Positions 7,817 to 15,739 of a DNA stretch of 64,000 bases are shown here, in pieces (position 1 is the first letter of the stretch; every line of letters starts with the position of its first letter). Where the stretch lies: positions 62,001 through 126,000 of the forward strand of contig NZ_BNBI01000015.1 of assembly GCF_014655295.1 (NCBI RefSeq). Reading direction: 5' to 3'. Source of the DNA: Streptomyces fumanus. GTDB lineage: Bacteria; Actinomycetota; Actinomycetes; Streptomycetales; Streptomycetaceae. Made by a program: the position numbers and the translations under genes. The notes under the pieces are model-generated. The model saw nothing but the letters and a program-made list of their open reading frames with translations, did no database searches and had not been told where the DNA came from.

Positions 7817-9643
7817 TTGCGCGAGTTCACGAGCCCTCCGTCCGGCCTGGCGCCGCCGGTGGGCGGCCTGGCCGACGCGGTCTTCCAGAACGCCCGGGAG
7901 GACCCGGAGCGCGTCGCCCTGGGCCGCAAGGACACGGCGGGGCGGTGGCGGGAGGTGACCGCCGCCGAGTTCCGCGACGAGGTGCTGGCCCTCGCCAAGG
8001 GCCTGCTCGCCCAGGGCGTCCGGTTCGGCGACCGGGTCGCGATCATGTCCCGTACCCGCTACGAGTGGACGCTGTTCGACTTCGCGCTGTGGAGCATCGG
8101 CGCCCAGGTGGTGCCCGTCTACCCGACCTCCTCGGCCGAGCAGTGCTTCTGGATGCTGCACGACGCCGAGGTCGGCGCCGCGGTGGTGGAGCACGAGGAC
8201 CACGCGATGACCATCGCCACCGTCATCGACCGCCTCCCCCACCTGAGCCGGCTCTGGCAGCTCGACTCGGGCGCGGTGCGCGAGCTGTACGACGCCGGCG
8301 CCCACCTCGACGACGAGGTGGTGCACCGCCACCGCCGCGCGGTCACGCCCGAGTCGGTGGCGACCGTGATCTACACCTCCGGCACCACGGGCCGCCCCAA
8401 GGGCTGTGTGCTCTCGCACGGCAACCTGATGTACGAGGCGGACACCGTCCTGGACCGCTGGGCGCCGGTGTTCCGCTCCCGCCGGGGCGAGGAGGTCTCC
8501 ACCCTGCTGTTCCTGCCGCTGGCCCATGTCTTCGGGCGGATGGTGGAGGTCGCCGCGGTCCGCGGCCGGGTCCGCTTCGGCCACCAGCCGCGGCTCGACG
8601 CCGCCGCGCTGCTGCCGGACCTGGCGGCGTTCCGGCCGACCTTCGTGCTGGCCGTGCCGTACATCTTCGAGAAGGTGTTCGACGCGGCGCGGCGCCGGGC
8701 CGAGCGGGAGGGCCGGGCCGGGCCGTTCCAGCGGGCCGTGGAGGTGGCCGTCGAGTACGCGGAGGCGCTGGAGGCCAAGGCGTGGGGCGAGGGCCCCGGG
8801 CCCTCGGCGGGGCTGCGGATGCGGCACCAGCTCTTCGACCGGCTCGTCTACGCCAAGGTCCGGGCGGCGCTGGGCGGGCACCTGCGCACCGCGATGTCGG
8901 GCGGCTCGGCGATGGACCGGCGGCTCGGCCTGTTCTTCGCCGGCGCGGGCGTACGGATCTACGAGGGCTACGGCCTGACCGAGTCCACCGCGGCGGCCAC
9001 CGCCAACCCGCCCGGCCGCACCCGCTTCGGCACGGTCGGCCCGCCGGTGCCGGGCGTCGGCGTGCACCTCGCGGACGACGGCGAGATCTGGCTGCGCGGC
9101 GCCAACGTCTTCCAGGGCTATCTGAACAACCCCAAGGCCACCGACGAGGCCCTGCACGACGGCTGGCTGGCCACCGGCGACCTCGGCACCCTCGACGCGG
9201 ACGGCTATCTGACCATCACCGGCCGCAAGAAGGAGATCCTGGTGACCTCCGGCGGCAAGAGCGTCCCGCCGGGGCCGCTGGAGGAGCGGGTCCGGGACCA
9301 TCCGCTGGTCGGCCAGTGCGTCGTGGTCGGCAACGACCGGCCGTACATCGCCGCCCTGATCACCCTGGACCGGGAGGCCGTCGAACACTGGCTGGCGATG
9401 TGCGACAAGCCCCGGCTCGACCCGGCCCGGCTCGTGCGGGACGCGGAGCTGGAGGCGGAGGTGCGCCGGGCGGTGGTCGCCGCCAACACGCTGGTCTCCC
9501 AGGCCGAGGCGATCAAGACCTTCCGGATCCTGGCCCAGCCGTTCACCGAGGAGCAGGGACTGCTCACCCCCTCGCTGAAACTGAAGCGGAAGGCGATCGA
9601 GAAGGCATACGCGGCCGAGGTCGAGGCACTCTACCGGGCATGA
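7817..9643 (+). CDS. long-chain fatty acid-CoA ligase (AMP-forming, FadD15-like)
   Basis: A 608-residue ANL-superfamily enzyme that adenylates a fatty acid and transfers it to CoA. The ATP-binding P-loop is YTSGTTGRPKG at about residue 190; the adenylate motif is YEGYGLTEST at about residue 385; the hinge and C-terminal subdomain are WLATGDLGTLDADGYLTITG followed by RKKEI near residue 475. The TTG start at 7817 is supported by GGAG 7 bases upstream and by the family N-terminus MREF. The usual KNVAPA after the hinge reads KSVPPG here, a mild deviation. No beta-oxidation partner is adjacent, so the physiological acyl chain cannot be assigned. It stands alone between the MFS terminators and the aldo/keto reductase. 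Confidence 0.9.
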   Translation: MREFTSPPSGLAPPVGGLADAVFQNAREDPERVALGRKDTAGRWREVTAAEFRDEVLALAKGLLAQGVRFGDRVAIMSRTRYEWTLFDFALWSIGAQVVPVYPTSSAEQCFWMLHDAEVGAAVVEHEDHAMTIATVIDRLPHLSRLWQLDSGAVRELYDAGAHLDDEVVHRHRRAVTPESVATVIYTSGTTGRPKGCVLSHGNLMYEADTVLDRWAPVFRSRRGEEVSTLLFLPLAHVFGRMVEVAAVRGRVRFGHQPRLDAAALLPDLAAFRPTFVLAVPYIFEKVFDAARRRAEREGRAGPFQRAVEVAVEYAEALEAKAWGEGPGPSAGLRMRHQLFDRLVYAKVRAALGGHLRTAMSGGSAMDRRLGLFFAGAGVRIYEGYGLTESTAAATANPPGRTRFGTVGPPVPGVGVHLADDGEIWLRGANVFQGYLNNPKATDEALHDGWLATGDLGTLDADGYLTITGRKKEILVTSGGKSVPPGPLEERVRDHPLVGQCVVVGNDRPYIAALITLDREAVEHWLAMCDKPRLDPARLVRDAELEAEVRRAVVAANTLVSQAEAIKTFRILAQPFTEEQGLLTPSLKLKRKAIEKAYAAEVEALYRA

Positions 9644-9728
9644 GATTCCCCGGTCAGGAATGCATCCCGCCGTGTGATCGTTGACGATGGGAGTACCACC
9701 TGACCACAACCGAAGGGTCGACACACTC

Positions 9729-10565
9729 GTGAGCAGCCAGGTTCCCCCGATCGTCCTGAACAACGGCGTCGAGATGCCCCAGCTCGGCTTCGGTGTCTGG
9801 CAGGTGCCGGACGACGAGGCCGAGAAGGCCGTCGCGACGGCACTGGAGTCCGGCTACCGCAGCATCGACACCGCGGCGGCCTACGGCAACGAGAAGGGCA
9901 CCGGCCGGGCCATCGCCGCCTCCGGCGTCCCCCGCGAGGACCTCTTCGTCACCACCAAGCTGTGGAACGCCGACCAGGGCTACGACTCCACCCTGCGCGC
10001 CTTCGACGCCTCCCTGGAGAAGCTCGGCCTGGAGTACGTGGACCTGTACCTGATCCACTGGCCGCTGCCCGCCCGGGACCGTTACGTCGACACCTACAAG
10101 GCGTTCGAGAAGCTCCTCTCCGACGGCCGGGCCCGGGCCATCGGCGTCTCCAACTTCCTGCCCGAGCACCTGGAGAAGCTGGCCGGCGAGACCTCGGTCG
10201 TCCCGGCGGTCAACCAGATCGAGCTGCACCCGCACCTCCAGCAGGCCGCCGCCCGCGAATACCACGCGGAGCGGGGCATCGCCACCGAGGCGTGGTCGCC
10301 GCTCGGCTCCGGCAAGGGCATCCTGGAGGTCCCGGCGATCGTCGCCATCGGCCGCAAGCACGGCCGCACCCCGGCGCAGGTCGTGCTGCGCTGGCACCTC
10401 CAGCTCGGCAACATCGTGATCCCCAAGTCCGTGACCCCGTCGCGGATCAAGGAGAACATCGAGGTCTTCGACTTCAGCCTGGACGACGAGGACCTCGCCG
10501 CGATCAGCGCGCTGAACGAGGACCGGCGCACCGGCCCGGACCCGGCCACCTTCGACGTGGCCTGA
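9729..10565 (+). CDS. aldo/keto reductase
   Basis: A 278-residue cytosolic NAD(P)H-dependent oxidoreductase of the AKR family, with a complete catalytic tetrad: Asp47 and Tyr52 in RSIDTAAAYGNE, Lys77 in VTTKLWN and His110 in LIHWPLP. The NADP-binding C-terminal block IPKSVTPSRIKENIEVFDF is intact. The length equals the family norm for 2,5-diketo-gluconate reductase-like AKRs. I chose the GTG at 9729 because the protein then starts SSQVPPIVLNNGVEMPQLGFG, as in close families; an in-frame ATG 42 bases upstream is the alternative. A very strong terminator follows. The aldehyde or ketone substrate is not predictable. Confidence 0.9.
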   Translation: MSSQVPPIVLNNGVEMPQLGFGVWQVPDDEAEKAVATALESGYRSIDTAAAYGNEKGTGRAIAASGVPREDLFVTTKLWNADQGYDSTLRAFDASLEKLGLEYVDLYLIHWPLPARDRYVDTYKAFEKLLSDGRARAIGVSNFLPEHLEKLAGETSVVPAVNQIELHPHLQQAAAREYHAERGIATEAWSPLGSGKGILEVPAIVAIGRKHGRTPAQVVLRWHLQLGNIVIPKSVTPSRIKENIEVFDFSLDDEDLAAISALNEDRRTGPDPATFDVA

Positions 10566-10586
10566 CCGCCCGCCGGCCGACGCACT

Positions 10587-10630
10587 CCGAAGGCCCGGCG
10601 CCCCCTTCCACGGGGGTGCCGGGCCTTCGG
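10587..10630 (+). terminator. 19-bp stem terminator after the aldo/keto reductase
   Basis: CCGAAGGCCCGGCGCCCCC (10587-10605) pairs with 10612-10630 with a single G.T pair and a 6-base loop TTCCAC. It lies between the plus-strand reductase and the minus-strand GH6 cellulase, so it may serve both directions. Confidence 0.8.
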
Positions 10631-10736
10631 CGCACCCGGCCGGAGCCGGCCGATCCCCTGGCCGGCTCCGCCGGCGACGCCCGGTGGGGCCCGGCCCTGG
10701 GAGGAAGAGACCGGGCCCCGTGGGGCGGAGTGCGGC

Positions 10737-12470
10737 TTATGACAGCGGCGGGTAGGCGTTCTTCATGAGCTCCTGGAACTGCGCGGAGAACCAGTGCCCG
10801 GACAGCGGCGCGTCGGGCAGCGCGCCGGACATGTTGTTGTTGTTCCGCGGGTTGCCGGTGTACGTGGGGTCGCACATCCGGTCGAAGCCCTTGCCCTCGT
10901 CGTTCTCGATCGCCTTGCTGGCGCCGTCGGACTCACCCGGGGGCTTGATCCAGACGTAGGCGTCGATCCCGGTGGCCGGGTTGGCCCGCGGCCGCTCGCC
11001 GAGGCCCGCTCCGGCCTGGTTGCACCAGTTGCCGGTGTTGAGCCGGCGGTCGTAGCGGCCGCCGTCGACGTAGGTGTCGACGTTCGTGGTGGCGCCGGGC
11101 CCGGTGGGCCGCTTGCTGCCGCCCCAGCCGTTGCGGGAGGTGTCGATCAGCATGCCGATCTTGCTGTCGAAGCCGATCGAGACCAGCTTCTCGCGCATCG
11201 CCTGGGCGTAGGACTGCTCGTCGACGTAGCGGTTCCAGTCCACCCACTTCGACTGGCGCACGGACGTCCCGTTCACGGTGTCCGTGATCTTGAAGTTGTC
11301 CTCCTTGAGGGCGCTGTAGTTGGCGGTGTTGACGATGAAGCCGTGCACGTCGTTGACGGTCGCGCCCTCGGTGGTCGCGGCGGTCTTGAACATCTCGGCC
11401 GAGGGGCCGAAGTTGTCGTCCCAGCCCAGCCAGCCGTGGTGTCCGGCGTCGATGTAGTTGTAGACGTTGGGCACGTCGCCGAGCTTGTTCAGCGCGTAGC
11501 CGACGCCCTTCTGGTAGTTGCCGTTGGCCTTCATCACGTCGCAGGTGGGCGTGGCGGTGGCCCGCGGGCTGACGTTGGTGACCAGGTTGGGCAGCGAGTC
11601 GATCTCGATGATGGGAACGATCCGCAGCGAGGCGTACTTCGAGTCCGACAGGATCTTGGCGATCGGGTCGATGTACTGCGTCTTGTACTTGTCGATCTCC
11701 GTCGGGCCCAGCTCGCCGTTGGAGGCGAGGGCGGCGCAGTCACGGCCGGGCAGGTTGTAGATGACGAGCTGGATGTACAGCTCGTCGGAGCCCTTCTGCC
11801 GCAGCGCCTCGTCGAGGTGGTCCCGCAGGCCCATGCCGCCGTTGACACCGTTGATCGCGGCGGTCCGGTCCAGCCACACACCGGTGGGCTGGTTGGAGAT
11901 CCGGCTGCCGCCGGGCTCGGCCGCGGCCTTCGCGGACCACTCCGGGTTCACATAGCCCTTGGCGCCGGCGTACGGGTTGTCCACCCGGGTGCCCGGGTTG
12001 CCGGGGTTGCCCGGGTCGGTCGGGCCGCCCGGGTCGGTCGGACCGCCGCCGCCGTCGACGTTGCAGGTCACTCCGTCCAGGGTGAAGGTGGCCGGGACGG
12101 CGTTGGTGCCGCTGTAGCTGCCCTGGAAACCGAAGCTCACGGAGCCGCCGGTGGACAGGGCGGCGTTGTACGACTCGTTGGCGGCGGTGACCGCGGTGCC
12201 GCTCTGGCTGATCTTCGCGTTCCAGCCGTTGACGACCTTCTGGTTGCCGGCGTAGGACCACTTCAGCGACCAGGACGTCTTGGCGGCACTGTTGTTGGTG
12301 ATCGTGACGGCGGCGGTGAAGCCGGTGTCCCACTGGTTCTGCACCTTGTAGTCCACGGTGCAGGGTACGGCCGCCGCGCCGACGTCTCCGGGAACGACGG
12401 CGACCGCCGTCCCGGTTGCCCCTGCGACGAGCGCCAGGGCGGCCAGTAACGCTGTTCTGGTACGGCTCAT
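10737..12470 (-). CDS. secreted GH6 cellobiohydrolase/cellulase with CBM2
   Basis: A 577-residue exported cellulase. Residues 1 to about 32 form a Sec signal peptide (TALLAALALVAGATGTAVA). Residues about 34-135 are a CBM2 cellulose-binding module bracketed by two Cys (PCTVDYKVQNQWDTGF ... VTCN). A Gly/Pro/Thr/Asp linker of about 30 residues leads to the GH6 domain. The GH6 active-site signature IYNLPGRDCAAL with the acid/base Asp is present, as are DIGHHGWLGW-like (YIDAGHHGWLGW) and VDWNRYVDEQSYAQAM blocks; length and loops fit a processive exo-enzyme acting from the non-reducing end. The ATG is at 12470. Transcription is probably controlled by CebR through the boxes at 12507 and 12650, shared with the divergent GH48 gene, its classic synergistic partner. 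Confidence 0.95.
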   Translation of the reverse strand: MSRTRTALLAALALVAGATGTAVAVVPGDVGAAAVPCTVDYKVQNQWDTGFTAAVTITNNSAAKTSWSLKWSYAGNQKVVNGWNAKISQSGTAVTAANESYNAALSTGGSVSFGFQGSYSGTNAVPATFTLDGVTCNVDGGGGPTDPGGPTDPGNPGNPGTRVDNPYAGAKGYVNPEWSAKAAAEPGGSRISNQPTGVWLDRTAAINGVNGGMGLRDHLDEALRQKGSDELYIQLVIYNLPGRDCAALASNGELGPTEIDKYKTQYIDPIAKILSDSKYASLRIVPIIEIDSLPNLVTNVSPRATATPTCDVMKANGNYQKGVGYALNKLGDVPNVYNYIDAGHHGWLGWDDNFGPSAEMFKTAATTEGATVNDVHGFIVNTANYSALKEDNFKITDTVNGTSVRQSKWVDWNRYVDEQSYAQAMREKLVSIGFDSKIGMLIDTSRNGWGGSKRPTGPGATTNVDTYVDGGRYDRRLNTGNWCNQAGAGLGERPRANPATGIDAYVWIKPPGESDGASKAIENDEGKGFDRMCDPTYTGNPRNNNNMSGALPDAPLSGHWFSAQFQELMKNAYPPLS

Positions 12471-12506
12471 GGATGCGGGTTTCCTCTTCGGTCGTGTGCC
12501 GATTGA

Positions 12507-12520
12507 TGGAACCGCTCCCA
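12507..12520. promoter_or_regulatory. imperfect CebR operator
   Basis: TGGAACCGCTCCCA differs at two positions from the CebR palindrome TGGGAGCGCTCCCA. It lies 37 bases upstream of the GH6 start codon, well placed to block that promoter. CebR is the cellobiose/cellotriose-responsive LacI-family repressor of Streptomyces cellulase genes. Confidence 0.75.
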
Positions 12521-12649
12521 CTGGTGCCGATGAAGCTAGCGCCAAGCCAGGGCAAAGAACAGAGGCGGAACCGAACTTCCCGCAAGAAGTACCGTCGAAT
12601 ATTTTCGACTCTTCAAGCATCTTGACCGCCCCACCCCGCCTCTTCAACA

Positions 12650-12663
12650 TGGGAGCGCTCCCA
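12650..12663. promoter_or_regulatory. perfect CebR operator
   Basis: TGGGAGCGCTCCCA is an exact 14-base palindrome and an exact match to the CebR consensus. It lies 61 bases upstream of the GH48 start codon and 180 bases upstream of GH6, in the same divergent promoter region. Confidence 0.93.
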
Positions 12664-12723
12664 CTGGTTCAAGGCTTGTCGCTCCTCCCCCCTCGTTCCG
12701 AGCCGCAAGGAGGAACCAGCACC

Positions 12724-15639
12724 ATGCATCCCGCACGAAGACGCCGCACCACGCGGCGGCTGTGGACCGCCGCGCTGGCGGCCCTGGCGCTCCCGCTGAC
12801 CATGCTGGGCACCGGCTCGACCACCGCGCACGCGGCGGCGGTCCAGTGCAGCGTGGACTACAAGACGAACGACTGGGGTTCCGGTTTCACCGCGGAACTG
12901 ACGCTCACCAACCGCGGTACCGAGGCCCTGGACGGTTGGACGCTGACGTACGGATACAGCGGCAACCAGAAGCTCTCCAACGGCTGGAACGGTACCTGGT
13001 CGCAGTCCGGGCAGACGGTGACCGTCAAGAACGCCCCCTACAACGCCCGAATCGGCGCCGGCGCCGCGGTGACCACCGGCGCCCAGTTCAGCTACAGCGG
13101 CACCAACACCGCGCCGACCTCCTTCTCCATCAACGGCACCGCGTGCACCGGCGCCCACCAGGCACCGATCGCCGTGCTGACCAGCCCCCAGCCGGGCGCG
13201 GTCTACTCGCAGGGCGAGCTGGTGCCGCTGGCCGCCACGGCCGCCGCCGCGGACAACGCCACCATCACCAAGGTGGAGTTCTACGACGACACCACCCTGC
13301 TGGCCACCGACACCAGCGCCCCCTTCACGCACTCCGCCGCCAATCTGGCCGTGGGCAACCACTCCCTGGTGGCGAAGGCGTACGACAGCCTGGGCGCGTC
13401 GGCGAGTTCCACCCCGGTCGGCATCACCGTCTCCTCCGGGCCCACCGTCGTCGCCTCGCCCACCCAACTGGGCGTCCGCCAGGGCACGTCGGGCACGTTC
13501 GAGGTCAAGCTGTCCAAGCAGCCGACCGCCAACGTGACCGTCACCACCGCGCGGGCCAGCGGGAACTCGGGCCTCTCGGTCAGCGGCGGCGGGACGCTCA
13601 CCTTCACGCCGTCGAACTGGAACACCGCGCAGAAGGTGACCATCGCGGCCGACTCCTCCGGCACCGGCTCGGCGGTCTTCGAGTCGACCGCCCCCGGGCA
13701 CGGCAAGGCCACGGTCACCGTGACCCAACTGGCGGCCGCCAAGGAGTACGACGAGCGGTTCCTGGAGCTGTACGGGAAGATCACCGACCCGGCGAACGGC
13801 TACTTCTCCCCCGAGGGCATCCCGTACCACTCGGTGGAGACGCTGATCGTCGAGGCGCCGGACCACGGCCACGAGACCACCTCCGAGGCGTACAGCTATC
13901 TGCTGTGGCTCCAGGCCATGTACGGCAAGGTCACCGGTGACTGGACGAAGTTCAACGGCGCGTGGGAGATCATGGAGAAGTACATGATCCCGACCCACGC
14001 CGACCAGCCCACCAACTCCTCGTACAACGCCTCCAAGCCGGCCACCTACGCGCCCGAGCTGGACACGCCGCAGCAGTACCCGGCCCGGCTCGACACCGGT
14101 GTCTCGGTGGGTCCGGACCCGATCGCCGGCGAGCTGAAGTCGGCGTACGGCACGGACGACGTCTACGGCATGCACTGGCTGCAGGACGTGGACAACGTGT
14201 ACGGGTACGGCAACTCGCCCGGCAAGTGCGAGGCGGGCCCGTCCGACACCGGACCGTCGTACATCAACACCTTCCAGCGCGGGGTGCAGGAGTCCGTGTG
14301 GGAGACGGTGCCGCAGCCGACCTGCGACGCCTTCAAGTACGGCGGGAAGAACGGCTACCTGGACCTGTTCACCGGTGACTCCTCCTACGCCAAGCAGTGG
14401 AAGTACACCAACGCCCCGGACGCCGACGCGCGGGCCGTGCAGGCCGCGTACTGGGCGGACGTCTGGGCCGAGCAGCAGGGCAAGGGCTCGCAGGTCTCCG
14501 CGACCGTCGCCAAGGCCGCGAAGATGGGCGACTACCTGCGGTACGCCATGTACGACAAGTACTTCAAGAAGGTCGGCAACTGCGTGGGGCCCACGTCCTG
14601 CCCGGCGGGCACCGGCAAGGACTCCTCGCACTACCTGCTCTCCTGGTACTACGCCTGGGGCGGGGCCTACGACACCTCCGCGGGCTGGGCCTGGCGGATC
14701 GGCTCCAGCCACACCCACGGCGGCTACCAGAACCCGCTGGCGGCGTACGCGCTGAGCAGCTACGCCGACCTGAAGCCGAAGTCGTCGTCGGGCGCGGCGG
14801 ACTGGGCGAAGTCGCTGAGCCGGCAACTGGAGTTCTACCGCTGGCTGCAGTCCGACGAGGGGGCCATCGCGGGCGGCGCGACCAACAGTTGGCAGGGCCG
14901 CTACGCGACCCCGCCGAGCGGGACGCCGACCTTCTACGGCATGTACTACGACGAGGCGCCGGTGTACCACGACCCGCCGTCCAACCAGTGGTTCGGCTTC
15001 CAGGCGTGGTCCATGGAGCGGGTCGCCGAGTACTACCAGCAGACCGGTGACGCCAAGGCCAAGGCGGTCCTGGACAAGTGGGTCGACTGGGCGCTGTCGG
15101 AGACCACGGTCAACCCCGACGGCACCTTCCGGATCCCGTCGACGCTCCAGTGGTCGGGCAAGCCCGACACCTGGAACGCCTCCTCGCCGGGTGCCAACAG
15201 CGGCCTGCACGTCACGGTCGCGGACTACACCAACGACGTCGGGGTGGCGGCGGCCTACGCCAAGACGCTGACGTACTACGCGGACCGCTCGGGTGACACC
15301 GCGGCGGCGAGCACGGCGAAGGCGCTGCTGGACGGCATGTGGGAGAACAACCAGGACGCGCTCGGCATCGCCGTCCCGGAGACCCGCGCCGACTACAACC
15401 GCTTCGACGACTCGGTGTACGTCCCCAGCGGCTGGACCGGCACCATGCCCAACGGCGACGCGATCAACTCGTCGTCGACGTTCGAGTCCATCCGTTCCTT
15501 CTACGAGGACGACCCGGCCTGGTCGAAGGTCGAGAGCTACCTCGCGGGCGGTGCCGCGCCCGTCTTCACGTACCACCGGTTCTGGGCCCAGGCCGACATC
15601 GCCCTGGCCATGGGCTCGTACGCGGAGCTCCTCGAATAA
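12724..15639 (+). CDS. secreted GH48 cellobiohydrolase with CBM2 and Ig-like modules
   Basis: A 971-residue exported reducing-end cellobiohydrolase. It has a signal peptide to about residue 38 (cut after TTAHA); CBM2 at about 39-140 (VQCSVDYKTNDWGSGF); a bacterial Ig-like domain at about 144-238 (APIAVLTSPQPGAVYSQGEL); a further beta-rich module at about 240-335; and the GH48 catalytic domain from about 340 to the end (EYDERFLELYGKITDPANGY). The general-acid Glu is in EAPDHGHETTSEAYSYLLW. The ATG at 12724 has AAGGAGG about 9 bases ahead, the best ribosome site in the island. GH48 and GH6 attack cellulose from opposite chain ends, so their divergent CebR-controlled pairing makes functional sense. 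Confidence 0.95.
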   Translation: MHPARRRRTTRRLWTAALAALALPLTMLGTGSTTAHAAAVQCSVDYKTNDWGSGFTAELTLTNRGTEALDGWTLTYGYSGNQKLSNGWNGTWSQSGQTVTVKNAPYNARIGAGAAVTTGAQFSYSGTNTAPTSFSINGTACTGAHQAPIAVLTSPQPGAVYSQGELVPLAATAAAADNATITKVEFYDDTTLLATDTSAPFTHSAANLAVGNHSLVAKAYDSLGASASSTPVGITVSSGPTVVASPTQLGVRQGTSGTFEVKLSKQPTANVTVTTARASGNSGLSVSGGGTLTFTPSNWNTAQKVTIAADSSGTGSAVFESTAPGHGKATVTVTQLAAAKEYDERFLELYGKITDPANGYFSPEGIPYHSVETLIVEAPDHGHETTSEAYSYLLWLQAMYGKVTGDWTKFNGAWEIMEKYMIPTHADQPTNSSYNASKPATYAPELDTPQQYPARLDTGVSVGPDPIAGELKSAYGTDDVYGMHWLQDVDNVYGYGNSPGKCEAGPSDTGPSYINTFQRGVQESVWETVPQPTCDAFKYGGKNGYLDLFTGDSSYAKQWKYTNAPDADARAVQAAYWADVWAEQQGKGSQVSATVAKAAKMGDYLRYAMYDKYFKKVGNCVGPTSCPAGTGKDSSHYLLSWYYAWGGAYDTSAGWAWRIGSSHTHGGYQNPLAAYALSSYADLKPKSSSGAADWAKSLSRQLEFYRWLQSDEGAIAGGATNSWQGRYATPPSGTPTFYGMYYDEAPVYHDPPSNQWFGFQAWSMERVAEYYQQTGDAKAKAVLDKWVDWALSETTVNPDGTFRIPSTLQWSGKPDTWNASSPGANSGLHVTVADYTNDVGVAAAYAKTLTYYADRSGDTAAASTAKALLDGMWENNQDALGIAVPETRADYNRFDDSVYVPSGWTGTMPNGDAINSSSTFESIRSFYEDDPAWSKVESYLAGGAAPVFTYHRFWAQADIALAMGSYAELLE

Positions 15640-15667
15640 GTCCCCGCTAAAGGCTCCGCGTACCGCG

Positions 15668-15702
15668 TCGGGCGGTCCCCCTCCGCACGGGGGACCGCCC
15701 GA
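15668..15702 (+). terminator. perfect 14-bp stem terminator between GH48 and GH74
   Basis: TCGGGCGGTCCCCC (15668-15681) pairs exactly with 15689-15702 around a 7-base loop. It sits 28 bases after the GH48 stop. GH74, 38 bases further on, therefore depends either on its own promoter in this short gap or on partial read-through. Confidence 0.85.
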
Positions 15703-15739
15703 TCGTCGCGTGCCGCCCCCTCGGAAGGAATCCCGCACC

